Shown: positions 32,241 to 44,256, counted from the first letter of the stretch. The stretch: DNA of 64,000 nt from Patella vulgata (GCF_932274485.2 NC_065881.2:49920702-49984701); one strand, 5' to 3'. The notes: a model not told the origin generated them from the sequence alone. A program made the numbers and translations.

Positions 32241-32816
32241 ATGTAAAACGCATTTTATAAGTTGTATATTATTGTAAATATACTGGCACGGGATAATTGT
32301 TTTATAATAGACCTACATAATAAATTAAATTTTGGCAGATAAAATATTCCAGTTGGCGGAAAAAAATGAAAGCCAGTGTGAGCCCTGATTGCACATATTC
32401 AAATGTGACCTGGTAAATTGAGACTACAACAACTTCCGAGGCGAAACTGGAAAAGTAGACAGTACGACAGCAAGCCAAAATGATAGGTCGCTTATAGTGC
32501 GTTGTGTTTATTTCCTAATTTCTACTTTTCGATTTGCATTATGGCTTGGTGTGCGTGTTGGCGCCTTCTTACTGACATCAGTAAATACAAAAATATGACG
32601 GTACATAAACCAAAATAAGAATTAGGAAAAAACGAGGTATTATTTCTTAATTTCCAATTTTCAAGTTGTCTACGATATCATCCCTGGTGGAAGTGGACGT
32701 TAAACTCCAGGAGCGACCGACCGGCAGCCAAGATGAACCAGTTTAAAATAAAAAGCCTTCTCGAAGACAGGTCGCGAGCTGGTTTTTTTTTAACTGGTTT
32801 ATTTGCTCCACATTTG

Positions 32817-32892
32817 CATTCAGACGACAAATTTAAACTGATTTAACGATGCCCGGGTTTTTTTAAACCAGTTCAATTTGAGCGTCTGAATG
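32817..32892. repeat. Inverted repeat around CCCGGG
   Basis: CATTCAGACG at 32817-32826 pairs with CGTCTGAATG at 32883-32892. Inner parts (CAAATTTAAACTG against CAGTTCAATTTG) also pair imperfectly. GCTGGTTTT and AACTGGTTT nearby suggest a larger foldback with AAACCAGTT motifs. Confidence 0.72.
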
Positions 32893-33599
32893 GACTGTAA
32901 TTGACCAAAATAGACAAAGGTTTTAATCGTAATGTCAGTTTTACAGATGAAATCTTTTTAACACCACCACCCACCATCCAAACGGAAAACTGTGAATAGA
33001 TTCTTTAAAAATAGATGTGTGCAGTCATATTCGTGGGTGTTTCCTTTTAATGCAGACATGGAAATATGGGATTAAGTTTGACAGTGCTGGTATATACACA
33101 GATGTATTGGTATTATTCATATACTGCAGCGGTTTAGTAACACCTATCATAGTTCGAGGTGCTGTTGTTGATAACAGCCCACAGCGGTATCTTTTGTCCA
33201 CAATATTAGCTGTATTATCGAGAAATACCACTTTAACCAAAATGTACAGATAGAGATATGAGATCAGTTATACATCCTTATACATGTATAACTATTACTT
33301 ATTAGAATGTAAAATTTGCACATTTCTGTTATGGCAGGTTCTATACAATACAGGGTATTTTAAGCTATCATGCAGAGTATGAACATTTCATGGTAATAGC
33401 CTACTTCAAACTTTTACTATAAATGGGAATTTTTGTCTTTTTCAAATAATACATCTATCAATTCCCAATGTACTTTTTTATTTTTAATGTTTTAAGATAC
33501 TGCCCCATAGTGTGTAAAAAGTTAAGGCTAACATATGAAATTTGATATCGGAGAAACTAATATAGACATATTACGTCACCAGTATATATGATTAAGATA
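32893..33599. other. Noncoding spacer
   Basis: Overlapping 78- and 71-codon frames on opposite strands at 33017-33253 have no recognised domain. Nothing else is seen. Confidence 0.5.
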
Positions 33600-34470
33600 T
33601 AATCTTAGTACATAGTACTACTTGTTTATATCTTTTCATCTATCTGTGGTACTAGTATACCCATTTGTGTGACCTTTCAACTATCTGTGGCACCACTATA
33701 TAATTATATCCTTTAATCTACCGCTGGTACTAGTATATTATACTCTATTGTTATATATATATTGTTACATCTATTCATTCATCTGTTGTCCTAGTATATT
33801 ATACCCTTTTTTTATATCCTTTCATCTATCTGTGGTACTATTATCAGTAGTATACCCTTTGTTATATCCTTCCATCTATCTGTGGTACTAGTATATAATA
33901 TATATCTTCTATATATTCTTTCATCTATATGTGACACTAGTATATAATTCTCTTTTTATATCTTTTCTTCATTTTTCGGTGGTACTAGTATATTATACCT
34001 TTTTTTATTATCATATTATATCATCTATCCGTGGTACTAGTATATTATACTCTTCTTATATCCTTTCATTTACCTGTGATACTAGTATAGTATACCCTTA
34101 TTTAATAACATTTCATCTATCTCGGGTACTAGTATAGTATACTCTTATTTATATTCTTTCATCTGTCTTTGGTACTAGTATATTATATCCTTTCTTAATA
34201 TCATTTCATCTATCTGTGGTACTAGTATATTATTCTCTCTTTTTTAAATCATTTTATATATCTGTAGTATTTGTTTATATTGCATACTCCTATTTATATT
34301 CTTTCATATATCTGTGGTACTTGTTTAAACCGTATATTTTACTAGCCTTTCTCATACCTGTGGTACTTGTTTATAATGTATATTTAATACCCTTTCTCCT
34401 ACCTTGTTTATATTGTATACTGTTTCATACCATTTCATAAATCAATTAATATACTGTAGTACTTGCGGTA
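33600..34470. repeat. Minisatellite, about 50-bp units, roughly 17 copies
   Basis: Unit close to TATCCTTTCATCTATCTGTG followed by GTACTAGTATATTATACCCT and a T-rich link. Copies diverge toward both ends. The 68- and 74-codon frames inside are translations of the repeat and do not represent genes. Confidence 0.9.
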
Positions 34471-35721
34471 CCCGAACTCATTAAACACCTCAACGTTTCA
34501 CAGTTACGAAATATACTGCTATTCTTTAATTGTTACTGGTTAGGCGATACTACAGAAATGCACCAAGGTATCGTTGTATTTCAAGCGAGATACGTTTTCT
34601 TTTATAATCGCAAATGCGTCACTGAATGCATCATAAGTTGGGTCTACTCCAGACATTTTAATTCATTTTACGCCATATACTAAGCTGTATTGCGTATGTA
34701 ACAATAAGGAAGTTCTCTGATGGATTTTAATTAAATATTTAATTGGTGTAGCAATTCAAAAATACAAGAGTAGACGCTAAAAAGTTGGCAATGTTGGCGA
34801 TAACTCCGAAAATATCCCCGATCACTGTTCATCAACGCGTGAATCTGTCATTAACTTTCCTTATTTAGAAAGTCTTTCTCTGACAAGGTAAAATTTTGAA
34901 TTGTCTTTGTATGGTTTGTGAAAGATTCATTATGTAAGAGCCCGGTCTTCCTATTATAAATCCTTATTCGGCTTCAAATGTTCTATAAAATATTATTTAG
35001 ACATTTATTTATATGGCTTGCCTATAATCAACTCCGACCATAGGATCGCTTAGATTAAAATGGATTAAAGCACCCGCGAGATTTAAACATTTAACGATAA
35101 AATGGATAATCGAGACAGGGTCCCGATTGCCAAGTACCGTTGTACTATAATAAACAAGCTGCACTACATCTTCAAACAGTCATAACTTCGCTCAGAATAA
35201 AGTAATGTGAATTAAATTTTTAATGTATTCATTTTTCATTATTTATTTTTGAACGATTATATCAAGATCTTTATATAAATCTTACATAATGTATCTTTAA
35301 ATTATGGAAGTTGTAATATCTATGTCTGAAATTAAAGCTTTTCTGTTCATATTCGACTTCGACGAACTGCTTAAATGTTCAAACAGTGTGTGACAGTAGA
35401 CAGTTAGCTAACTGTACATAATTTGAACATTATGTCATGACGACGCCATACACTATATAAATTTAAGTGATAGTTTCGGTGCAATTAGTGGGAGCCTTAG
35501 GTACCCCCCCCCCCCAACACACACACACACACACACCTGCATGATATAATAAAATTACCTTAACATTCTGCTTCTATGAAACTTCTAAATTTGGGCGCTA
35601 TTTTTTTTATTATTATTTTTTTTTGGGGGGGGGGGGGATACTGCAGAATAAAGAGAGTGTAGCTGATAAAACTGAATGTTATATTCGGGTTCGGGTGAGC
35701 CACAAATCACTATTGACAAAC
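34471..35721. other. Noncoding stretch, no gene recognised
   Basis: AT-rich. A C-run then (CA)n lies at about 35503-35536, and a T-tract/G-tract junction at 35616-35637. Confidence 0.55.
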
Positions 35722-35760
35722 TAGGGTTTAACGTCCTACTTTTCTCCGCCGATAGCTTCA
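35722..35760 (-). repeat. SINE tail fragment
   Basis: AGGGTTTAACGTCCTACTTT is the complement of the shared SINE 3' tail; the CCTAC version matches SINE-B. Confidence 0.55.
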
Positions 35761-35767
35761 AGAGAAG

Positions 35768-36010
35768 TGAAAACGTTCCCTATATTTTGACCATATTAAG
35801 ACGATGATACAGAAATGTACTCTTTTACTCGCAAATATCATTTTTTGATTCACAAAAAAGTCAGGAAAAAACGTCAGCAAAAGTATTTGAAAACGTTCCC
35901 TATATTTTGACAATATTAAGACGATGATACAGAAATGTACTTTTTTACTCGCAAATATCATTTTTTGATTCACAAAAAAGTCAGGAAAAAACGTCAGCAA
36001 AAGTATTTGA
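35768..36010. repeat. 120-bp tandem duplication
   Basis: Copies at 35768-35887 and 35888-36007 match almost fully. Because 120 is a multiple of three, an 80-codon minus-strand frame with a 40-residue internal repeat appears; it shows no sign of being a gene. Confidence 0.93.
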
Positions 36011-39000
36011 AAGACATTTAAATTGAAAACTGATTAAATTATGCCCAGATAATATTGTTTGGGTTTTTTTATAGAAGAATTTAATCAATAGGTTTGTTTG
36101 ATAAATAAATCACCCCTTCGTTATTAGTTACATCAAGCCTAGGTAGGGGAATTTGGCTAATCGATCATGCGCGCCCGCGCGCCCGCCCACCCCCTCCCCG
36201 TGGTTTTCTACAGACAGAAAAATTATTTTTAACCAAGTCAATTGAAAAGAATATAGTTATAGGTTTTTCCGCGTTCAAGAAACCTTAAATTTCTCTTTCG
36301 CGTTCAAGGAAAATTTAAATTCGTCATCCATTCTTTCATAAGGAAAAAGGATAACTACTTTATCAAAAATGGAAAATAAGTCGTATAAGGAAAGATTTTG
36401 GGAATACCATTAATAAAAAGTTTCATTTAATTTATTCTTTTGTTTAATTAATATAAGGGTGTACCTTTCTACTGATTGGAACCCAGACGTTGATTAGATA
36501 TTGCCGTACCATACCCCGGCCTGATGAAACTAATATTCATTAACCCTATCAAGCTTTCAACCAGATCCCCTTCCAATTTCATTTCATTTCTGGATTTGGC
36601 GGTGAAAAGTACAATAATAAAGCCATATCGGTTTTATTACTCACTATATTTGACAATGACAAGTTGTGGGGCTAATTACATTAATAACAAAGTATGGCTG
36701 TGTAATGGTTAATGTATAATGCTCTTACAAGTAATGAAATACAAAAGGAATGGGAGAAGGTTTAATTGCGTGTTCATCAATATTTGATGATTTCTTGGCT
36801 TGGGGTTGATCTAGTCTACCACGGCATATGGTGGCGCACCTTGCCAATGTTTTCAATTAATGGTATTACTTGTTTATCATTCAGCACGCGACATAGGTAT
36901 AATTAAAAGACAATGGACCATATGTTATCGATGGGTCTTTTTTTTCAAATTTTCTTTTCATTGGCTTAATGTAATTACCTAGTGTTATTTCACAGTTGAA
37001 AATTGAATTTTCTAACATTGGTCCAGATGAACAAAACTCAATATATCGTCTTTCATTTTCTAAATTAATAAGTTGTTTTAGATAATACATTTGTCTACAT
37101 CTGAAAATCCTTCTGTTGGACATGGTTAGACCATATCTTGGTTGAGTTGGGGGTCATTGGTCGTTTCTCAATCAAGATAATGCCGATCTGTCTGACCAGA
37201 GAGATACACTAAACAATAAACTGAATCCAAATTACACCCATAGTGCAAATTAAACCCGAACCCTGATTAATTAAAGATTGTGCATTATTCTATGGAAATT
37301 TTATAATAATTTCAATCGATATCGCACATGTTAACAATAAAATACCAATTTTACAATTTTGACGAAGATTCGATTGTATATAAAATTTAAGACAGATCAT
37401 CCAATCCATAAGGTATTCCAAGAATCCATACACTATATACGGATTAGATGGAAACTCGTGAACAGTTTGCTACAATAAGCTAAGCAATGGGTTATCTGGA
37501 ATATGCTATTATCACATTTATTTTTTTGTTGAAAGTTCTAATTCATCTTAGTAACAAATTTAAGAAATGGGGGTTATAAATTCAGTAGTTTTAAATAATA
37601 CATTGCAACCATGAGTTACCCATTGCCTTCAATACATTTAATTAGAATAAATTTACTCAAAACTGAATGTATTTATCCGCCCCACGAACTACAATATATG
37701 TTAAAACTGTCTATCTCAAACACAAACTTAATACGCCCCCGCCCCCGCCCCGCCCCCAGTGGGTTTACATGTCATGCTTCATATACTTTGGACATTCTAA
37801 AAACGTCATCTGACGATCGCAAATTGTATTCATCTGTTGCATTATTGGAAGGATGCTTCTATAAGATGGTGGTATCTCATGAATTCCTTATTACTTCGTG
37901 ATCTTGTGCCATTGTTCTCACGAGGTTTATGATATATCGGGTTTGTATGTCCAATGGGCACCAGCAGGGGACCCACCGCTGTAGTCTACTGTGCACATCT
38001 ATAACCCACAGAACAATCCGATTAAAATTTCCAATTTAATGCATTGTAAGAATTAGATAGAGAGCTGATGTTTCTTGCTCTATATTAGTTCAAAAATAGA
38101 TAAATAAAAATAAATATATTGAAAACTTCATTCAAATTACTTTATTCTGGGCAAAGTTATGATTGTTTAAAGATGTAGCGTAGGTAGGTTATTATCGTAG
38201 CAACGGTACTTGACAAACACGACTAAGCCTTGATTATCTATTTTATTGTTAAATTTTAAAATCACGCGGGTATTCAAATCCATTTAAATCTCGACCATCC
38301 GGTGGTCTAGACAGTTGATTATAGGTGTGCCACGTGAATACATGACTAAATAATAATTTATGTAAGATTTAAAGCGAAAATAGAGACTTGTGATAGGCAG
38401 ATTTAGCTTTTACACAATGCATCATTATTATGGATGAGTAAACTATACTAATGCACTACAGTGGTGTCAAATTTGCGAAAAAGATTATAAACACGACTTG
38501 TATACATGTATAGTTAAATGGATTTTAAAAACACAAATTATTACAATTTCGTAGATGGCAACCTCCTATCAAATGGCCATTGACAGTCTCTAATCTATAG
38601 ATGGTGCTTGCATGGTGATATGGTCTCGAAGAGAAACATTTACCTATCTGTTTAAATGAAAGGAGTACTAAATGTCAGCTAAGTGAACTTATTAAAAAAA
38701 GAGAAAAGGGTTGACGTCAGGGATTGTTTACTTTCTGAATAGCATATAACGATTGTTATAATATAATATTTATACGGAGAGCTTTTAGAGGAATTATCTA
38801 CAGATTCGTCTCGTGATCGATATATAAAAACTATTTACATTTGTCTATGTGGCATATCAAACATGTACTTATTAACCTGTTTATCACCGCCGTCTAGATA
38901 TAGATAGATACAGATATTTTTATTGATAATATGCAGATAAATATCTGCCTGACTTAAATAAAACTATCAAGGACCAAATAAATTATTCATAATAATTAAT

Positions 39001-39380
39001 AATAATTACTGTCACTCACATAATGTTTTCTATTTTATTTTAAAAACAAAATATGCCAAATTCATTTTCCATCCATACCATCCAGTCTGTTCCACTGTAT
39101 ATATCATTATCTGTAAAACGTGTATTGTGGGGGGAGGGGGCTTTATGCTTCTTATACCTTTATAAACTGTGATGCAGAATGTAAACTTCCAACAGATACA
39201 TTATAAACTTAACTGCATATGAGAATCATTCATATGTGGGATAATAAAGTTTAATCAGTGTGTGATTTTCAAATATGACGAACTGATATCCCTATCTATG
39301 TGTACCAACTGTTATAATATTAAATTTGATTGTATATTTTTTTTTTTAAATATAACTGTAATTATTAAATCATACACGAC
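36011..39380. other. Noncoding stretch, no gene recognised
   Basis: Bases 36362-36410 match 39618-39666. Bases 38050-38170 weakly match 29733-29845. GC-rich simple sequence lies at 36169-36200 and 37734-37757. Frames of 62-96 codons at 36524, 36881 (-) and 37611 have no recognised domain. Confidence 0.55.
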
Positions 39381-39617
39381 AAATGAGGTTTAGCGTCCAT
39401 TCGATACAAACTAGGTCATTTGGGAGTAACATATGGTTCAATTTTATTTTATTAATTCGCTTGCGCATAGGGGCCATTAGCAGTGAGAGGAAACCGGAAG
39501 ACCCGGAGAAAACCCACGCGGTTGGACAGTCGGGAAATCAAAACCCCACCAGTTGACTCAATGACAGGCCTTATGATACAGCGCGCACGTGCTAACCATT
39601 CGGCCATCTATCCCCCA
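39381..39617 (-). repeat. SINE-A copy, nearly full
   Basis: Minus strand: head with box A region (complement of GTGCTAACCATTCGGCC), box B complement, core, and a tail complement GAGGTTTAGCGTCCATTCG. No clear target duplication. Confidence 0.82.
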
Positions 39618-39666
39618 ATCAAAAATGGAAAATAAGCCGTGAAAAGAAAAATTTGGGGAATACCAA
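39618..39666. repeat. 49-bp segment shared with 36362-36410
   Basis: ATCAAAAATGGAAAATAAG through GGGAATACCA recurs 3.2 kb to the left. Here it lies exactly between two SINE-A copies. Confidence 0.75.
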
Positions 39667-39802
39667 TACCCTGAGAAAACCCACGAGGTTGGACAGGCGA
39701 CTCTACTCCTTGTCATGTACAAACGGGGAATCGAAATAACGCCACTTGACTCAATGACAGACCTTATTACGCAACGCGTTAACCATTCGGCCACCCACCG
39801 AT
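39667..39802 (-). repeat. SINE-A copy, head and part of core
   Basis: Minus strand: head at ACGCGTTAACCATTCGGCC, box B complement GGGGAATCGAAATAACG and core CACGAGGTTGGACAGGCG, ending at CCCTGAGAAAACC. The 3' half is absent. Confidence 0.8.
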
Positions 39803-42500
39803 TTGAAATAAGTTCAAAATAGATCGCATTGAGTAAAATTTACAATGAAGTAACACACTCTTCGTTTGGTACTTTCAAATATCTTTTCTTTAATACAAAT
39901 TACTGATGTTTGAACTATGCGCCACAAAGAGACTTTTTGTCGCTTTAAATAAAAGAACGTCTGTTTAATGTCTGTAGAGTGTAATGAGGTGAGTATATTG
40001 AGAACTTAGCTATAATATTTAAATTGTCATTATTTTTTTTATGGAATCGTGTCAATGGTCACTTTAATTGAGCTTAATTCAAACAACATTGTCATTGACG
40101 TTTAAAGCAGCTGTCATTTTTGAGTCCCCTATATCATCTGGTCTATATAATTATAATGATAGGGGGGGGGGGGGGGGTAATTATTGCTGAACCATTTGAT
40201 TGCTCTGTTATAGTCATTTTAGTTTATTGTGAGAATAAAAGTCTGTCAAAATAACTTTAATTTTATTCCCCCCCAAAAATAAAAAATCAGTTATCATGTT
40301 TTAAAAATTGTACTAAAATATTCTTTGTCCTTGTTTTGACATTCACCATGAATAGGAAGTGGTCTCACCCAGAACGTATTATTCTTGAGACTGAATAGAT
40401 ATGTTTTGTTTTGTTTTTTGTCGCCTTCTAAACAGGGTTATGGTTTCACCTCAAGGCATTTTTTAAGGAATCTATAGCACTGTGACATAAGGGTTTCTGG
40501 GAGGTACTCTTAGGTGGGGCGCAAGAATCCTTTTGGAATTTCTGCATACCAGTTACAGGATTTGAATGGCCGTGCATTGTGTTGCAAGTGTGATGTTTAC
40601 CTAAATATGCCACTTTGCATCTATCAAATAGCACCAAAAGCGCACGATTTTACTTGCCATCATCATTATTGCACTACTGCTTCTTTACTTTTTTTAAAAA
40701 CAACTGTCCTTTTTGTACTAAATGAAATATTTGTTTTAACGTAAAATTTAAATTTCAACATGAAGAACTAAGTCATATATCTTGGTCCTCTACTCTTGGG
40801 AAAATACATACGATACGACTTTTCCGTTACAAGGTATGGTAAACATTATTATGAAGTAAAAACTTTCTTTGTTTCACTCATTCTTATGGAAATTGTAGAA
40901 GAATTTTACGAGTGTATGTTGACATAATCTACTTTGTATCAATAGCCCTGCATGTAAATTAAATATGTGGCGTTTTCTTTTTGACTTCTCAGGAAATGAA
41001 TGAAGGAATAAAAGGCAATAGTCAGAAGTAATGCAGGAATGCTTTTGTTCTTTTTGTAAGTTATGGGTTTTTTATTTTCTGTATTTGATTTCAAATAAAT
41101 AAAATGAATCACAATGAAGTTGTAATGGTTTTGATTTCTGAATATAATAATTTAATATCAAATAACCTGTCGGTAGTGACTGGTGTTGTGTACTTGGTAG
41201 GTAGTGTACGCCGGCTGCCACTTCTCATCTGTTTTGGTAATTCAAATAGCCATGACATAGTTAACAATCTTTATATGCTTTAGCCGATGTGACTAACATC
41301 TAAACTACCATCGGAATCGAAGTAATTTTTATTAACTGTTGGGGGTAAATGGTGTCATGTAAATGTTGTATGGGGATGAAAAGGGGTAATACTTGGATGA
41401 CATTAATCATGGGCTAATGCAAGGATGCATATTTGACAATTTAAATCACGAAGTTTGGCATATAATGTCCATTTAATTCATTTACGCTATACTCAAGTGT
41501 GGGCATGTTTCGATGACGAAAGGGATATTTCTAGAATCCTTCAATATTGTATTCTTGTTTTCTTTCTGAGACAGCAAATAAAGTTATAGAAAGGTTAGTT
41601 TAATTATTGATATCCAACGTCTCATTTTCTTTAATTATCTCAAAATGTCAAAGGCTTAACATGCTTATATTTTATTAATTCATTCTTCCATTCTTTAATC
41701 CATTTACCCATCTCTATCTCGTCAATTCATTTGCTCACACAACACATGCGTATTTATGTTCCTATGTTGGTGGTTATTTCGTTTTGAAAAACGGGACGGG
41801 AGAAAGAGTGGGTCATTTTTTGTAGACTATTAATTTACCTTATTAAAGCCATGGTTCTTGTAGTTAATTGGGCTGTCTAATGCAATTTGAAAACTTAAAT
41901 TCAAACTTGAAATATTATATTATTATTTGGTTTCTGATCTGGAAAAAAATTATTATAATAAAATATAAAAGAAAGAATTCGTGACCAGTCAAACCGCAAG
42001 TATGATAGTCGATTGTCCATGTTTGTCAAGGGTCATAATATTATCTGGCCGTTATCCCGCCACGAGAGGGGATATTGTTCTTCGTTGGGTCATTTAAAGA
42101 ATTGGGGTTAGTGCCACATTGACCTGGCATTACGTTATTATATAGAGTCAGTGTTGAGTTGTCCAATCTGTATCGGTTTTACATTTGCATATAGCTCTCT
42201 AACCAACGTATTCACTCGGGCATGCGCATAAAGCCACAAATAAACGCAGTATGGTCAAAACAAGCCAGTGCCGCCTATAATCGTCGATAAAATCTTGTGG
42301 CCAACCTCTTCTTATTCCGAATAAAACCATACGGGGGATTATCTACCGCTGATATTTTGATCTTGATTTAAGTACATTTTAGAGTGGATGATTAGATACT
42401 GCATATGCTTTAAGATATTACTTGAGTTCACTTAAAAGCGCCGTAAACTATTGGATGTTTGAAATATCCAAATGCCTGTGAGTAAAAAATAACACCAGGT
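39803..42500. other. Noncoding stretch, no gene recognised
   Basis: Includes a G-run at 40161-40176. The overlapping opposite-strand frames at 40446-40744 have no recognised domain. Confidence 0.55.
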
Positions 42501-42775
42501 GTTGGCCGAGAAAGTTCATCGGGATTTTCCGGCGTGGTTTCCCCTTGTCAGTGGTCGTTCGGGTGGTACAAAAAAACCGAGGTCCCGTGTACACATTGGC
42601 GTCCACGTAAAAGATCCCTTGGCAGTTGGAATTCGATATAAGAGTAGGCCGTAGCGCCGCTCTCCGGGCAAAATTGTCCTCATTGCACACTGTATAGCAT
42701 AATATGTCCGTCTTCATTCGCCCAGGTGGAACAGAACCGTACGACGTTAAACCCAATTTCATTTTATTTCATTTC
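42501..42775 (+). repeat. SINE-B copy, nearly full
   Basis: Starts TTGGCCGAGAAAGTTCATCG, carries GAGGTCCCGTGTACACATTG, ACGTAAAAGATCCCTTGGCA and TCCGTCTTCATTCGCCCAG, then ACGACGTTAAACCC and an ATTTC-rich tail. Confidence 0.85.
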
Positions 42776-42850
42776 GACCCTGTACGTGTGGTGCTAATAA
42801 GGAGTGACGTCGCATGCCTAACCTGGCGGAGGTTTCTCAGGTTTCTTTCA
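42776..42850 (+). repeat. Degenerate SINE-A head/core fragment
   Basis: CTGTACGTG..AATAAGGAGTGACGTCGC..GCCTAACCT..GAGGTTTCTCAGGTTTC follows the order of the SINE-A region after box B, with several changes. It fills the gap between two inverted SINE-B copies. Confidence 0.55.
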
Positions 42851-42856
42851 TACGTG

Positions 42857-43113
42857 AATGAAATGAAGTGAAATAGGGTTTAATTTTAACGTTCTAGTTT
42901 TCTGCACCAACTTGGCTAATGAAGACGGCTCTACGCCATGCGGTGTGCTATGAGAGAAATTCTTGCCCGGACAGTGGCGCTACGGCCTACTCTTTATTTC
43001 GAATTCCAACTGTTATTAGTCTTATCCGAACGACTAGATTCAGTTTTGACAGCATCGCTGAGAAGGGGAAAACCACGAGGAACTGTCTTGGCCCACATCG
43101 GGGTCGTACCAGG
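42857..43113 (-). repeat. SINE-B copy, inverted relative to 42501-42775
   Basis: Tail complement GAAATAGGGTTTAATTTTAAC, then CTAATGAAGACGGC, GGTGTGCTATGAGAG, GGCGCTACGGCCTACTCTT and ATCGGGGTCGTACC. Open frames across it on both strands (up to 121 codons) are incidental. Confidence 0.82.
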
Positions 43114-43756
43114 CACGGCCTTACTCTTTGGGTCACCATGGCTAACTTCCAAAGTGAAAAACAACAGCTGTGTGCAAACACAATTCATACGCCAGTCTGA
43201 CCACTCCCATCCCTTACCACATCACCCCCCCCCCCTTCCTCTCATGCATGATTTAATTCTTCAATTATTTTTGATAAAGCTGGGTAAAGCTTTCAGCAAT
43301 TAATCCACCTATAACGAACGTAATGGGATTTAACATTGACACAATATTGAACATTAATCACATTTAAGCTTCTTACTAAAAACATATACGGCGTCGTAAA
43401 CACATTTACATAGCCAGTGGACATATTTTCGTCTTCATAAATTAATTTATTTAACATTGAGCTGGGGTTTATGACTCGGGGTGGGTGATATACACAAATG
43501 TAATGCATGTAATTTGTTTGGTAAAGTGCATTTTATAAGAAAGTTAGTAAGAGTGTCTAACTATAGTTTAACGTCGCCAGCAATGTTAGGATGTATTGCA
43601 TCATAAAGTATGGTTTGTTTTTGATTTTAAAACATAGTGATACCAATTTTATTTATTTGGGAAGTTCACATGTCTAACAATCTCTGTTGTACTTCCATAG
43701 AAATGCTGATTGAGTTATCACCCAGCTCCTTGTTTCAGCAAATCATGTAGTTTTTG
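43114..43756. other. Noncoding spacer
   Basis: A C-run lies at 43226-43235. No gene. Confidence 0.55.
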
Positions 43757-43760
43757 TTAA

Positions 43761-44252
43761 AGTAGCTAAGTCTCTAAGTCAATATCATCCATGGTCTTCG
43801 ACATTGAAAACACGAATTATTTGTCAATTTAAATCAACACTGATGTTGTGATCTTACCGGGAACAGATATCCAATATTTAAGACAAAATAAACATTTTAC
43901 CATTGGTATATGAATCGTGTACCATAATGCTTTTCAGTGCCATTTATAACAAGGGACTGGGAGAACGAGGCTAGACATATTTCACAGGTCATGTCAAACG
44001 GTGACCCATATTCTTATCTGGAGAGCATGCACAATAAATACTATCGGTGTAGACTGGAATAACCAGACGCTAGAGATTGCTATTCGATTGAGACTTCTGG
44101 CGTATTTTACCGAACACAACTGATATGAAATTAGAGTAAAAACGAAAACGATTGAATGTAAATCAGTTTATATACATTCATATTAATTATTATATGCGTT
44201 GCGACCCATTTGTGTCCATTTCTTGGTCCCAAATATTAGCGATTTAGCTCCT
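43761..44252. mobile_element. TTAA MITE, full copy (492 bp)
   Basis: Flanked by TTAA at 43757-43760 and 44253-44256. Ends AGTAGCTAAGTC and the complement of GATTTAGCTCCT form a short imperfect inverted repeat (AG.AGCTAA). Its interior matches 50608-52240 once the insertions there are discounted, and 29422-29698. No coding sequence is seen. TTAA targets are used by piggyBac and Kolobok elements; the autonomous partner is not in the window. Confidence 0.82.
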
Positions 44253-44256
44253 TTAA

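Larger units (their letters stand above)
30050..32660. repeat. Hairpin-repeat cluster
   Basis: A recurring unit contains CGAAAAGTAGAAATTAGGAA, GAAGCGCTATTAGCGACC, TCATTTTGGCTTGCTGTCG and GTCGACTTTTCG. It is itself an imperfect inverted repeat. Plus-orientation units lie at about 30060-30300, 30865-31015, 31350-31494 and 31510-31620; inverted units lie at 32395-32560 and 32560-32660. Bases 30225-30302 and 32563-32640 are inverted copies of each other, so the cluster is bounded by a long-range inverted repeat. SINE-A pieces sit inside it. Confidence 0.75.

Noticed and set aside
33600-34470. Possible CRISPR array, because of regular ~50-bp spacing
   Set aside because: The whole unit repeats with drift and there are no unique spacers; this is a eukaryotic minisatellite.
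35758-36000. 80-codon minus-strand frame with a 40-residue internal repeat
   Set aside because: It arises because a noncoding 120-bp unit duplicated in tandem and 120 is a multiple of three; no domain, and it is very AT-driven in composition.
36881-37123. 80-codon minus-strand frame as a small gene
   Set aside because: Lys/Asn/Tyr-rich from AT-rich DNA, no domain or neighbour support.
42919-43303. Overlapping 93- and 121-codon plus-strand frames
   Set aside because: They run through an antisense SINE-B copy and have no recognisable domain.
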